Shown: positions 53,967 to 61,915 of the stretch, one piece after another
Layout: each line of letters begins with the position of its first letter
Position numbering within the stretch: position 1 is the first letter of the stretch
DNA from: Tepidisphaeraceae bacterium
GTDB lineage: Bacteria > Planctomycetota > Phycisphaerae > Tepidisphaerales > Tepidisphaeraceae
Direction: 5' to 3'
Assembly: GCA_035998445.1 (NCBI GenBank)
Contig: DASYHQ010000032.1
Span: 62,001 to 126,000 of the forward strand
Length of the DNA: 64,000 nucleotides
The notes under the pieces: model-generated
Told to the model about the DNA's origin: nothing
Seen by the model: only the letters and a program-made list of their open reading frames with translations
The model's database searches: none
Translations under genes and position numbers: made by a program

Positions 53967-54605
53967 ATGCCTCCCAAGATCATCATTTTCGATCTCGGCC
54001 GCGTCTTGATCCGCATTTGCGATAGCTGGCAACATGCCTGTGCGGTCGCAGGCATCTCAGCGCCCACGGGTGAAATGGATTCGACGCGCGATGCCGCCTT
54101 GCTGAACTTGGTGAAACTGAACGAGGTCGATGCTATCGATCATCAGCAGTTCTGCGATCGGGTCGCGCCGCTGTTGGACCTGACGCCGTCGCAGATCGCG
54201 CGACTGTCGGACGCATACTTGCTCGGCCCGTACCCTGGCGTGCGCGAGCTGCTCGCACAGTTGAGGTCCGCTGGCCACATGACCGCGTGCCTCAGCAACA
54301 CGAACACCAACCATTGGCGGCTGATGAACGACGTCGCGAATCCCAACGCGCTGCCTCTGGATCAACTCGACTACCGCTTCGCAAGCCAGCTGATGAGACT
54401 GCGGAAGCCCGACGACGCGATCTATGCGGCTGTCGAACAGGAAACGGGCTGCCGCGGCGATGAGATCGTGTTCTTCGACGACCTCCCCCACAACGTGGCG
54501 GCCGCCCAGCGGCGGGGCTGGCGAGCGTTTCAGATCGCGATCGATTCGGACCCCATCCAGCAGGTGCGAACGCACCTCCGAATAATCGGCCTGCTCGCCA
54601 CGTGA
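53967..54605 (+). CDS. HAD-superfamily phosphatase (YihX-like)
   Basis: 212 residues. Motif I is IIFDLGRVLIRI with nucleophile D9; the glycine at +2, instead of the usual acid, is common in the YihX-like group. The helical cap spans about 20-90. Motif II is ACLSNTNTNHW, motif III the lysine in LRKPDDAIY, and motif IV EIVFFDDLPHNVAAA. Such enzymes dephosphorylate sugar phosphates such as alpha-glucose-1-phosphate. The substrate is not evident from the neighbours. Confidence 0.87.
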   Translation: MPPKIIIFDLGRVLIRICDSWQHACAVAGISAPTGEMDSTRDAALLNLVKLNEVDAIDHQQFCDRVAPLLDLTPSQIARLSDAYLLGPYPGVRELLAQLRSAGHMTACLSNTNTNHWRLMNDVANPNALPLDQLDYRFASQLMRLRKPDDAIYAAVEQETGCRGDEIVFFDDLPHNVAAAQRRGWRAFQIAIDSDPIQQVRTHLRIIGLLAT

Positions 54606-54690
54606 ACTAGGCCGCTGGCCCGAGCGGTATTTGCCGGAGACTTCACCGGCCGGAGGCTCGGGTCACGCAGGAGCAACCGAACGCTCGAGA

Positions 54691-55827
54691 TCAATAAACC
54701 ATCGCGAGCGCATCCGCGTTTTCGCGGACGATCGGGTGGTAGAGCGTGTCGCGTTCCACGGGCACCCGGCCGGCCTCGCGGATGAGGCGTTGGATGTCCG
54801 AAACGTGCAGTTCCTGGTGCGTCGTACCGCGGTCGCCTTCGCGTTTGGTGATGTCATACCAGACCACGGTTCCGTCGAGGTCGTCGCAGCCCCAGTCGAG
54901 CGCGATCTGCGACAGGCCGATGCCCTGCATGATCCAAAATGCCTTCACGTGCGGGATGTTGTTCAACATCAGCCGTGAGATGGCTAGCGTCTTCAGGTCC
55001 ATCAGCCCGGTCGGCCCGGCCAGGTGCCCTAATTCGCTTTGATCAGGGATAAAGCTCAGCGGCACCATGCAATTGAAAAAAGCAGGTGACGAAATTTGCG
55101 ACTCTGCCTGTAGTTCGCGCAACTTGATCAGATGCCCCACGCGCTCGGCCGGCGTCTCAACATGGCCATAGAGCATCGTGGCATTCGTGTAGATGCCAAG
55201 GCTGTGGGCAATGCGGTGCACCTCGAACCATTTGTCGGCCCGCACCTTGCCCTTGAAGACCTCATCGTGCACGCGATCGTCGAAGATCTCCGCGCCGCCG
55301 CCCGGCATGCTGCCGAGGCCGGCTTCGCGCAGGGCGGTCAGCACCTCGGCGACCGTCATGCGCGCGATGCGGGACAGGTGGATGATCTCGATGGCCGTGA
55401 ACGCCTTCACGTGCAGTTCCGGGCAGGCGGCGCGGATGCCGCGGAGCATGTCGGTGTAGTAATCGAACTTCAGCCAAGGGTGCAGCCCGCCGACGACATG
55501 AACTTCCGTCGCCCCGGCGTCGCGCGCCTTCACCGCGGTGGCGACGACCTGTTCGACGGGCATCTCGTACGCGCCCTCTTCCCCGCGTTTGCGGTAGAAG
55601 CTGCAGAACTTGCAGGAGAGCGCGCAGACGTTCGTGTAATTGATATGGCGGTTGCGGTTGTAGTACGCCTTATCGCCATGCAACCGCTCGCGCACCACGT
55701 TCGCCAGCCGGCCGATGCCATGAAGATCGCGTGACGCATAGAGCGCCAGCCCATCCTCCAGCGACAGCACTTCGCCAGCGAGGACCTTGTCGCGGATGGG
55801 GATGAGCAGGGGGTCGGCGACGTTCAT
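54691..55827 (-). CDS. mqnE: Aminodeoxyfutalosine synthase
   Basis: 378 residues, radical-SAM enzyme of the futalosine route to menaquinone; it joins a chorismate-derived enol ether to the adenosyl radical. The cluster motif is CALSCKFC, with C68, C72 and C75. Family segments are AYYNRNRHINYTNVC, EVHVVGGLHPWLKFDYYTDMLRGI, LGSMPGGGAEIFDD, NATMLYGHVETPAERVGHL and FWIMQGIGLSQIALDWGCDDLDGTV. The last three distinguish MqnE from MqnC and the F420 enzymes. It lies 91 bp downstream of the prenyltransferase on the same strand. Confidence 0.95.
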   Translation of the reverse strand: MNVADPLLIPIRDKVLAGEVLSLEDGLALYASRDLHGIGRLANVVRERLHGDKAYYNRNRHINYTNVCALSCKFCSFYRKRGEEGAYEMPVEQVVATAVKARDAGATEVHVVGGLHPWLKFDYYTDMLRGIRAACPELHVKAFTAIEIIHLSRIARMTVAEVLTALREAGLGSMPGGGAEIFDDRVHDEVFKGKVRADKWFEVHRIAHSLGIYTNATMLYGHVETPAERVGHLIKLRELQAESQISSPAFFNCMVPLSFIPDQSELGHLAGPTGLMDLKTLAISRLMLNNIPHVKAFWIMQGIGLSQIALDWGCDDLDGTVVWYDITKREGDRGTTHQELHVSDIQRLIREAGRVPVERDTLYHPIVRENADALAMVY

Positions 55828-55917
55828 GCTGCTACAAGTATAGGGGCTGGGGCCATCTCCTTCGAGGAGCGGACAGGATTTTGAAAGCTCAGAATCAGGA
55901 AAGATAAGCGCTGCGAG

Positions 55918-56847
55918 CTACGGATTGGCTACGAAGACGTCGATTATTCCGAGTACGCCCACCAGCACGCTAATGACACCGTTAACGGTGAAGAAGGCCA
56001 CGTTTAGCTTTGACAGATCTCCGCCGCGGACCAGCAGGTGTTCGAGCGTTAGCAACGCGATCGCGATCGAGACGCCCACTGCAAATACCACGCCGAACTC
56101 GGGCGTCGTCCACGCGAGCATGACGAACATCACCGCCGACACCACATGCGTCAGCCGGGCGACCCAAAGGGCGCCACTAATGCCCAGCTTAGACGGCACC
56201 GAATGCAGGCCTTGGGCCACGTCGACCGCGTAGTCCTGGCAGGCGTAGATGATGTCGAAACCGGCCGTCCAAGCCAACACCGCAGCGGCCATCCAGAGCG
56301 GTGGGGCGTCGATCGTTCCCTTTACCGCCAGCCAGGCGCACACGGGGGCCAGGGCCAGCGCAACACCGAGGTAATAGTGGCACAGGCGCGTGACGCGCTT
56401 CATGAACGGGTAGCCGCAGAGGTAGATCAGCACCGGCACCGACAGCAGCATTGGCCACGCGTTGCCGTACAGCCACCAGAAGCCGCCCGTCGCCATCACG
56501 AACGCCGCCGAGCTTGCCAGCAGCGTTGCGCGGACGAAGTGGCTCGACAGTGCGCCATTCGGAATGGCACGATTAGCTGTTCGCGGGTTGAGCGCGTCCA
56601 GTTTCGCGTCAAACAACCGGTTGGCCGCCATGGCGACCGTTCGGGCAAAGATCATGCAAAGGATGACCAGCAGCACGTGCCCCAGCCCCAGCCCATCGGG
56701 CGTGCGGTGGGCGGCCAGCACCGTGGCCAGCAGGGCGAAGGGCATCGCGAAGATCGAGTGCGACAGCTTGATGTCGCGCGCGAAGGTCGCCAGTCGATCA
56801 ACGAAGGAGAGCGGGGAAGCGGCAAGGGTCGAATTATCGATGCGCAC
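55918..56847 (-). CDS. UbiA-family prenyltransferase (MqnP-like)
   Basis: 309 residues with eight or nine membrane helices. The first Asp-rich motif is ANRLFDAKLDALNPRTANR, the NRxxDxxxDxxNPRT form typical of the menaquinone-route enzymes found with futalosine genes. The second is WTAGFDIIYACQDYAVDVAQG. It attaches the polyprenyl tail to a naphthoate ring. Its position beside mqnE and near menG supports this role. The start is uncertain: GTG 56847 is chosen because the frame above it contains a palindrome and starts with TTG. It diverges from a small gene at 56892. Confidence 0.87.
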   Translation of the reverse strand: MRIDNSTLAASPLSFVDRLATFARDIKLSHSIFAMPFALLATVLAAHRTPDGLGLGHVLLVILCMIFARTVAMAANRLFDAKLDALNPRTANRAIPNGALSSHFVRATLLASSAAFVMATGGFWWLYGNAWPMLLSVPVLIYLCGYPFMKRVTRLCHYYLGVALALAPVCAWLAVKGTIDAPPLWMAAAVLAWTAGFDIIYACQDYAVDVAQGLHSVPSKLGISGALWVARLTHVVSAVMFVMLAWTTPEFGVVFAVGVSIAIALLTLEHLLVRGGDLSKLNVAFFTVNGVISVLVGVLGIIDVFVANP

Positions 56848-56865
56848 GACGTATTCTAGCGTGCC

Positions 56866-56883
56866 CGCGGGAAAGTTCCCGCG
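56866..56883. promoter_or_regulatory. Perfect palindrome upstream of the UbiA-like gene
   Basis: CGCGGGAA-AG-TTCCCGCG is an exact 8-base inverted repeat with a 2-base centre. It lies between the divergent starts of the prenyltransferase (56847) and a 64-residue protein (56892). It is a candidate operator. It also bears on the start choice, since a TTG start at 56889 would make it coding. Confidence 0.5.
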
Positions 56884-56891
56884 TTTCAATT

Positions 56892-57086
56892 ATGATCAGA
56901 ATTCGCGAAATAGACGACCGCGACTTGCGCGAGCGCATCCGCCAGGCGCTAGCCGACCGCCGCGGCATGTCGGCGGCGGCCATTCCTGACTGGTACGAGC
57001 TGGACGACCACGACTTCGTCGACCTCCTGAACGACCTGAAGGAAGCGGAGAACCCGACGCGACCGGACGACGACTATCGGGATTGA
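56892..57086 (+). CDS. Small acidic conserved-looking protein
   Basis: 64 residues, highly charged: IRIREIDDRDLRERIRQAL, then WYELDDHDFVDLLNDLKEAE and a DDDYRD tail. It is predicted helical, with no cysteines and no signal. I do not recognise a family. It looks real because composition and third-position GC fit coding sequence and it fills the gap between two minus-strand genes. It overlaps the convergent aminotransferase gene by 13 bases. Confidence 0.55.
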   Translation: MIRIREIDDRDLRERIRQALADRRGMSAAAIPDWYELDDHDFVDLLNDLKEAENPTRPDDDYRD

Positions 57087-57997
57087 GCGGCAGCGTTCCG
57101 GGCTGACGCTCCCAGCTCGTACCCCGTCAGTTGTACTGTTGCGACCATCGTTTCCGATCGCACGCGCTCCTGATAGGCCCGGTGCAGTCGCAGCGTCACG
57201 TTACCGCAACGCCCTAGCCCGACCGGCTGCTGGTCCCACTGAGATACCCACGATAGTTCCCGCGTGGTGCTGGTGATGAACAGCTCGTCGGCTCGCAAGG
57301 CCTCAGTGACGGTCAACGGCTGTTCCTGCACCTCGATGTCCAACGACGCAGCGATCTGCAGCAGCACGTGCCGCGTGATGCCCGGCAACACCTTCGGGCC
57401 GACCGGGTGCGTGACGAGCGCGCCACCGATGACCGCGAACAGATTGCTGGCGCTGCACTCGGTGACGACGTCGTCCTCGATGAATGCCGCTTCATCAAAC
57501 CCGGCCGCGGCGGCCTTATTCTTGGCCAGCACGTTGGGCAATAGGGCGATCGACTTGATCCAACAGCGCTTCCAGCGTTCGTCGGCGGCGCTCATGAGCT
57601 TCACGCCGGCCGCCGTGCCAAGCTCGGGCACCGAGGGCAGGGTGCGGGTGTAGAACAGCAGCGTGGGCTGAATGTGGGCGGGGTAAAGATGGTTCCGCGG
57701 CGCCACGCCGCGCGTCAGTTGCATGTAGACCATGCCATCCCGCACACCGGTTTGCGGCAGGAAGGTTAGGACATGCTCGGCCAGTTCACCGACCGTCATC
57801 GGCAGCTCGATCTCGATGCCCGCGGCGCTCTTCTGCAGGCGTTGGAGGTGCTCGGTCATCGTGAAGGGCTGGCCGTCATATAGCCGGACCACTTCGTACA
57901 CCCCATCCGCGAACTGGAAGCCGCGATCCTCGACGCTGAGCTTCGCGTCGGCCATCGGGGTGACGTTGCCGTTGATCCAGATGATTTCCTGATTCAT
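57074..57997 (-). CDS. Class IV aminotransferase (D-amino-acid/branched-chain type)
   Basis: 307 residues, fold-type IV PLP enzyme. Visible are WINGNVTPMADAKLSVEDRGFQFADGVYEVVRLYDG, RGVAPRNHLYP, the PLP lysine K148 in RCWIKSIALLPNVLAKNKA, the glutamate in EDDVVTECSASNLFAV, and LPGITRHVLL. The LPNVLAK and DGVYE patterns favour D-alanine-type transaminase over branched-chain. That enzyme interconverts D-amino acids and 2-oxo acids for cell-wall precursors. The ATG at 57997 begins the domain; a 37-residue extension overlapping menG is rejected. Confidence 0.85.
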   Translation of the reverse strand: MNQEIIWINGNVTPMADAKLSVEDRGFQFADGVYEVVRLYDGQPFTMTEHLQRLQKSAAGIEIELPMTVGELAEHVLTFLPQTGVRDGMVYMQLTRGVAPRNHLYPAHIQPTLLFYTRTLPSVPELGTAAGVKLMSAADERWKRCWIKSIALLPNVLAKNKAAAAGFDEAAFIEDDVVTECSASNLFAVIGGALVTHPVGPKVLPGITRHVLLQIAASLDIEVQEQPLTVTEALRADELFITSTTRELSWVSQWDQQPVGLGRCGNVTLRLHRAYQERVRSETMVATVQLTGYELGASARNAAAQSR

Positions 57998-58092
57998 GTT
58001 CTTGGGCTCCAGTGATCGTGCCAGTGTAGCGAGCCTGCCGCCAGTTCTGAAAATCGCGATTGGCGGCCGCTCCCCTATAATCGGCCAATTCG

Positions 58093-58908
58093 ATGGCCAA
58101 CCCTTCACCCGCCTGGGACGACAACCTGCTGCAGAACCCCCACACCGTCGCCGACAAGCGCCGGCGGGTGCAGCAGATGTTCGCCGCGATCGCGCCGAAA
58201 TACGACTTCAACAACCGCCTGCACTCGTTCGGCCGCGATCAGGCGTGGCGACGGAAGGCGGTGGAACTAGCGGGCGTTAAGCTTGGAGATCGTGTTGTTG
58301 ACATCGCATGTGGCACTGGCGATCTAACCTTGGCATTCTTCAATGCCTTGACATGTAGAGACCCGTGGGGCGACGTGCTACCAAAGCGAGAAGAGCTGAT
58401 TGGCATCGATTTCACGTACGAAATGCTTCCCGTAGCAGTAGGAAAGTCATCTCCCGAGGTGAAGCGTGAATTCGAAGTAGAGCGGCTAAGATCTGTCGCT
58501 CAGTACATCAACGGCGACGCCCAAGCCCTCCCGCTGCCGGATGCCTCCGCCGACGTCGTCTCCATCGCCTTCGGCATCCGTAACGTGCAGGACGTAAACG
58601 CGGCGTTGCGCGAATTTCATCGCGTACTGCGCCCGGGCGGGCGGGTGATCATCCTGGAATTCTCGCGACCGCGGAATCGGGTGATTCGGTTCTTTAACGA
58701 CCTGTACTGCGCCAGGATCATGCCCCACACCGCGACGTGGATCAGTGGCGACAAGAGCGGGGCGTACAAGTACCTGCCGATGTCGGTCCAGTCGTTCATC
58801 GATCGCGACGAAATGGTCGCGAAGATCCGCGACGTCGGCTTTACGCAGGTCGAACAGTTCCCGATGACCTTCGGCGTCTGCGTCTGCTACCGGGGCGTGA
58901 AGACGTAG
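58093..58908 (+). CDS. menG: Demethylmenaquinone methyltransferase (MenG/UbiE)
   Basis: 271 residues, class I SAM-dependent methyltransferase performing the last step of menaquinone synthesis. Motifs are VQQMFAAIAPKYDFNNRLHSFGRDQAWRRKAV, the SAM loop VVDIACGTGDLTLAF, IGIDFTYEMLPVA, LPLPDASADVVSIAFGIRNVQD, HRVLRPGGRVIILEFSRP and YKYLPMSVQSF. Bases 58261-58500 have about 52% GC against 65-70% in the flanking lines, and carry two short extra segments (CRDPWGDVLPKREE and GKSSPEVKREFEVERL). The block stays in frame and includes the SAM loop, so the gene looks functional but mosaic. Confidence 0.94.
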   Translation: MANPSPAWDDNLLQNPHTVADKRRRVQQMFAAIAPKYDFNNRLHSFGRDQAWRRKAVELAGVKLGDRVVDIACGTGDLTLAFFNALTCRDPWGDVLPKREELIGIDFTYEMLPVAVGKSSPEVKREFEVERLRSVAQYINGDAQALPLPDASADVVSIAFGIRNVQDVNAALREFHRVLRPGGRVIILEFSRPRNRVIRFFNDLYCARIMPHTATWISGDKSGAYKYLPMSVQSFIDRDEMVAKIRDVGFTQVEQFPMTFGVCVCYRGVKT

Positions 58909-58945
58909 GTCTCGTTGCCGAGCTTTGAAAAGTCGAACCGCACGA

Positions 58946-59503
58946 TCAGTTGCCGGAGTCGAACTTGATCACGCCGCGCTGGCGCTTTACGGCGATCACG
59001 CGGTCCTTGAGCGAATCGAAGATCGGGCGCGCGTTGGGCAGCCCTTTGATCTCCAGTCGCGGCGTCGACTTGTCGTCCGACACCACCACGATGTTCCCCA
59101 CATTCAGCATGCGGTCGGCAAGCGTCTGGTAGTAGCTGATGTCGTCCACGTGCCACAGTTCCAGCGTGTCGACGTGCTTGTTAATAATGCCATGCTCGTA
59201 GTCGATGCGGTAGCTGGTGATGCGATACCGCTGGGTACGCGTGAAGAGCAACGGCACAAAAGGCAGCGCCAAGCCCAGCACGATGCAAGTGATCGTTACC
59301 AACGCGCCGGGAAACTGGCCGTTCAAGATCCAGAGCAGCACCGGCGTCAACAGCAACGCCAGCCCGACGACCGCCATCGCGATGGCGATGCCCACCTCGC
59401 CGCGCAGCACGGGCCGGCCATCGAAGTAGACGACCTCGTGATCGTTCGGGGCGGTATAGGCGCCGGGACCAGCAGCAGGGGTGGACGGGTTGGCTTGCGT
59501 CAT
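58946..59503 (-). CDS. Bacterial PH-domain (DUF304/bPH2) membrane protein
   Basis: 185 residues. A Pro/Ala-rich N-terminus and GRPVLRGEVG precede two membrane segments (GIAIAMAVVGLALLLTPVLLWIL and VTITCIVLGLALPFVPLLF). The C-terminal half is a bPH2-type domain: QRYRITSYRIDYEHGIINKHVDTLELWHVDDISYYQTL, then VGNIVVVSDDKSTPRLEIKGLPNARPIFDSLKDRV. The family is membrane-associated and of unclear function. The ATG at 59503 is preferred to a frame extension. It is convergent with menG. Confidence 0.85.
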   Translation of the reverse strand: MTQANPSTPAAGPGAYTAPNDHEVVYFDGRPVLRGEVGIAIAMAVVGLALLLTPVLLWILNGQFPGALVTITCIVLGLALPFVPLLFTRTQRYRITSYRIDYEHGIINKHVDTLELWHVDDISYYQTLADRMLNVGNIVVVSDDKSTPRLEIKGLPNARPIFDSLKDRVIAVKRQRGVIKFDSGN

Positions 59504-59673
59504 GTTGCGTAGTGTAACTCGCCGCGGCCAATTGTGGGAAGGCGAGTGCAAGTGTGCCACAGGCGGCGTACCCGGCCGTGCGCTTCCGTCAGGTCGACGC
59601 CCCAGAACACGTGCCGACCACCCGCCGGTGGCACCCGGTCATCCCGTTGGATGGATTAGGATCAGATTTGCGG

Positions 59674-60318
59674 CTACCGCGAGCCCCACAGGCCCCCGGG
59701 GTTCTTGCCTGGCGCCTTCACGGCCCGCGGGTCGACCAGTTCACCCACGCTGAGTTTGAAGGCAGGTGAAAGGACCGGCCCGTGCACGCCGTAGCCCAGC
59801 GTGCGCAGCTGACGCGCGGTGAGCTGGTTGCAGTTGTTGAACAGGCTGTAGTGCTGGTGGTCGCGCCGCCAGGTGATCTTGGTCAGATCGTTGTAGACGG
59901 GCTTACCCTCGGCGCGGTCGTATCGGTGGTTCATCTCCACCAGCACCTGGTCAACGCGCTGCCGCGAGGCGGATAGCCGCCGCATCTTCTTCGGGAAGTA
60001 GATGAGCGTGGGCGAATCCTCACCCGGCGGCACTCGGAGGTACTGCCTACCGATGCCGGAACCACAACTGAACAGCAATGCGCCAACCGCATCGAACGGG
60101 CCATCACGGTTCAGGGCGGCGTAGCCGAAGTCACCGAACGCGTACTCGACGTACAGCCCGTCGTCGTCAACCGGCAGAATGAGGCTGGAGTGAACGCCGT
60201 AGTCGGTGAGGTAAACGTCGACGGGGTCCGCCGCACGTTGCGCCGGGGGCGTGACGTTGGCGCAACCCACGGCGAGACTGAGGACCAAGCCCGCGACTAA
60301 TTTTGCGAGAACGTTCAC
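59674..60318 (-). CDS. DUF2459-like lipoprotein
   Basis: 214 residues from a GTG at 60318. The signal LAKLVAGLVLSLAVGCANV carries lipobox LAVGC. The domain has VYLTDYGVHSSLILPVDDDGLYVEYAFGDFGY and HYSLFNNCNQLTARQLRTLGYGV. The NNCNxxTARxL pattern with an upstream histidine suggests a papain-like Cys/His site as in DUF2459 proteins. The longer frame to 60396 adds residues before the signal and is rejected. The function is unknown. Confidence 0.72.
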   Translation of the reverse strand: MNVLAKLVAGLVLSLAVGCANVTPPAQRAADPVDVYLTDYGVHSSLILPVDDDGLYVEYAFGDFGYAALNRDGPFDAVGALLFSCGSGIGRQYLRVPPGEDSPTLIYFPKKMRRLSASRQRVDQVLVEMNHRYDRAEGKPVYNDLTKITWRRDHQHYSLFNNCNQLTARQLRTLGYGVHGPVLSPAFKLSVGELVDPRAVKAPGKNPGGLWGSR

Positions 60319-60430
60319 GTCGTCGTATCCACGGTCAGGCGTGCGATCGTCGACCTGCCCGTGGCCGACGTGGCGGCGAACATACCCGCTGTGCACAACC
60401 TTGTCATGCGGTGGCCGGCGCTTGCAGCAA

Positions 60431-60889
60431 CTATTTCTTCGAAGCGGGCGCGGCCTTGCGGTTGAACAGCAGGCGGTCGACCGAAAACGCGCCCGGTCCG
60501 ACCGTCGTCAGCACCAGCGCGAGCCCCAACATGATGTAGTTGGCGTGGAACGGGCGGTTCATCGCATCCGGATCCTTCCAGACGCCCAGCGCGATAATGA
60601 TGCTGATGAGCATCAGGCAGCACAGCCCGGCGCCCACGCGGCCGAGGAAGCCAACCACCAACATCGCGCCCGCGAGCACCTCGACCACCGGCAATGCCGT
60701 CAGATATGCGTTCCCGAGCGCCGCCGGCATCCACGAAGGCAGCAGACCAGCCGACTTACTGGCGAACGCTTCGATCCCCGGCCCCGTGATCTTGTTATAT
60801 CCCGCGATGACAAAGTAGACGCCCAGCGACGCCCGCGCAAGCAGCAACGAAGCGTTCATCGCAAACAAACTGGCAAGCGGATTATTCAT
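60431..60889 (-). CDS. DoxX-family membrane protein
   Basis: 152 residues with four membrane helices. The DoxX pattern is seen in LARASLGVYFVIAGYNKITGPGIEAF, LPVVEVLAGAMLVVGFLGRVGAGLCCLML and NYIMLGLALVLTTVGPGAFSVDRLLF. DoxX-like proteins accompany various redox systems and have no single known reaction. ATG 60889 is used rather than the upstream GTG. It ends in a short basic tail. Confidence 0.87.
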   Translation of the reverse strand: MNNPLASLFAMNASLLLARASLGVYFVIAGYNKITGPGIEAFASKSAGLLPSWMPAALGNAYLTALPVVEVLAGAMLVVGFLGRVGAGLCCLMLISIIIALGVWKDPDAMNRPFHANYIMLGLALVLTTVGPGAFSVDRLLFNRKAAPASKK

Positions 60890-60930
60890 AAGTCGCAACA
60901 CCGAAACTGGATTCTAGTAAACTTGCCGGG

Positions 60931-60950
60931 CTGGCCGCTTCAGCGGCCAG
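60931..60950. terminator. Hairpin downstream of proC
   Basis: CTGGCCGC-TTCA-GCGGCCAG is a perfect 8-base stem with a tetraloop, 65 bases past the proC stop on the minus strand. There is no clear T-run on either side, so its function as a terminator is uncertain. Confidence 0.35.
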
Positions 60951-61014
60951 TTCTTAGGGGATCCGGACACGAAGGAACCCCACGCTCACATTCGCTCTAT
61001 CGGTCAACGACAGG

Positions 61015-61833
61015 TCAGACTGCAAGTTCTTTCGCGCGCTTCGCAGCCGCTTTCACGGCGCTAACAATTGCTTCCTCGAACCCAGCGGCCTGCAGTGCCG
61101 TGATGGCCGCATGCGTCGTGCCGTTCGGGCTCGTCACGCGTCGACGCAGCTCGGCCGCGGAGACGCCGGGCTGCGCAACGAGCATCTTGCCCGCGCCCAG
61201 CGCCGTCTTGGCCGCCAGCGAGCGGGCCTGCGGCTCGGTCAGGCCAAGCTCGACGCCCGCCCGGGTCATCTGTTCGACCATGAAGAAGAAGTACGCCGGC
61301 CCCGACCCACTGACGGCCGTGACGGCGTCGATCTTGTCCTCGGGCACCTCGATCACGTCCGCACACGATTCCAGCAATCGCCGGGTGGCCAGCACATCGG
61401 CGTCCGTCGCAAACGCCCCGCGGGCCAGCCCGACGGCTCCCTCACCGACGGCCATCGGTGTGTTGGGCATCGTGCGAATGGCCCGCCAGTTGGCGGCTGC
61501 TCCCAACTGCGATTCGATGAACCGCGTGGTGATGCCCGCGGCTACCGAGACGTAGATCGCATCGTGGTGCGCCGCCGGCGCGATCTCGCGCAACACTTCA
61601 CCCAGTTTGGCAGGCTTCACACAAAGCAGCACGACGCGCGACTGCGCCGCCACCTGCCGGTTGTCGCTTGTCGTCGCGAGGCCCCCGAGCCGCTTGGCGA
61701 ACTCGCCGAGCCGGTCGGCGTTGTGGTTCGACGCGATGATCTGTTCTCCATGCAGCACCCCAGCACTTAGCACGCCCGCGGCGATCGCCTCGGCCATGTT
61801 TCCGGCGCCGATAATTCCAAGTTCAAAGGTCAT
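61015..61833 (-). CDS. proC: Pyrroline-5-carboxylate reductase
   Basis: 272 residues. It reduces pyrroline-5-carboxylate to proline with NAD(P)H. Seen are the Rossmann loop LGIIGAGNMAEAIAAGV, VVLLCVKPAKLGEVLREI, IRTMPNTPMAVGEGAVGLA, and the C-terminal dimerisation part VTAVSGSGPAYFFFMVEQM and RRRVTSPNGTTHAAI, which carry the substrate-binding and catalytic residues. The ATG at 61833 starts the domain. No other proline gene is adjacent. Confidence 0.96.
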   Translation of the reverse strand: MTFELGIIGAGNMAEAIAAGVLSAGVLHGEQIIASNHNADRLGEFAKRLGGLATTSDNRQVAAQSRVVLLCVKPAKLGEVLREIAPAAHHDAIYVSVAAGITTRFIESQLGAAANWRAIRTMPNTPMAVGEGAVGLARGAFATDADVLATRRLLESCADVIEVPEDKIDAVTAVSGSGPAYFFFMVEQMTRAGVELGLTEPQARSLAAKTALGAGKMLVAQPGVSAAELRRRVTSPNGTTHAAITALQAAGFEEAIVSAVKAAAKRAKELAV

Positions 61834-61915
61834 GAGTGGTTTGATTGTACACCAACATAGCCCTGGCTTGGCCGGGGGTCTTCTTCGACCGAGACAAAGC
61901 CCGAACGGACCGTCG

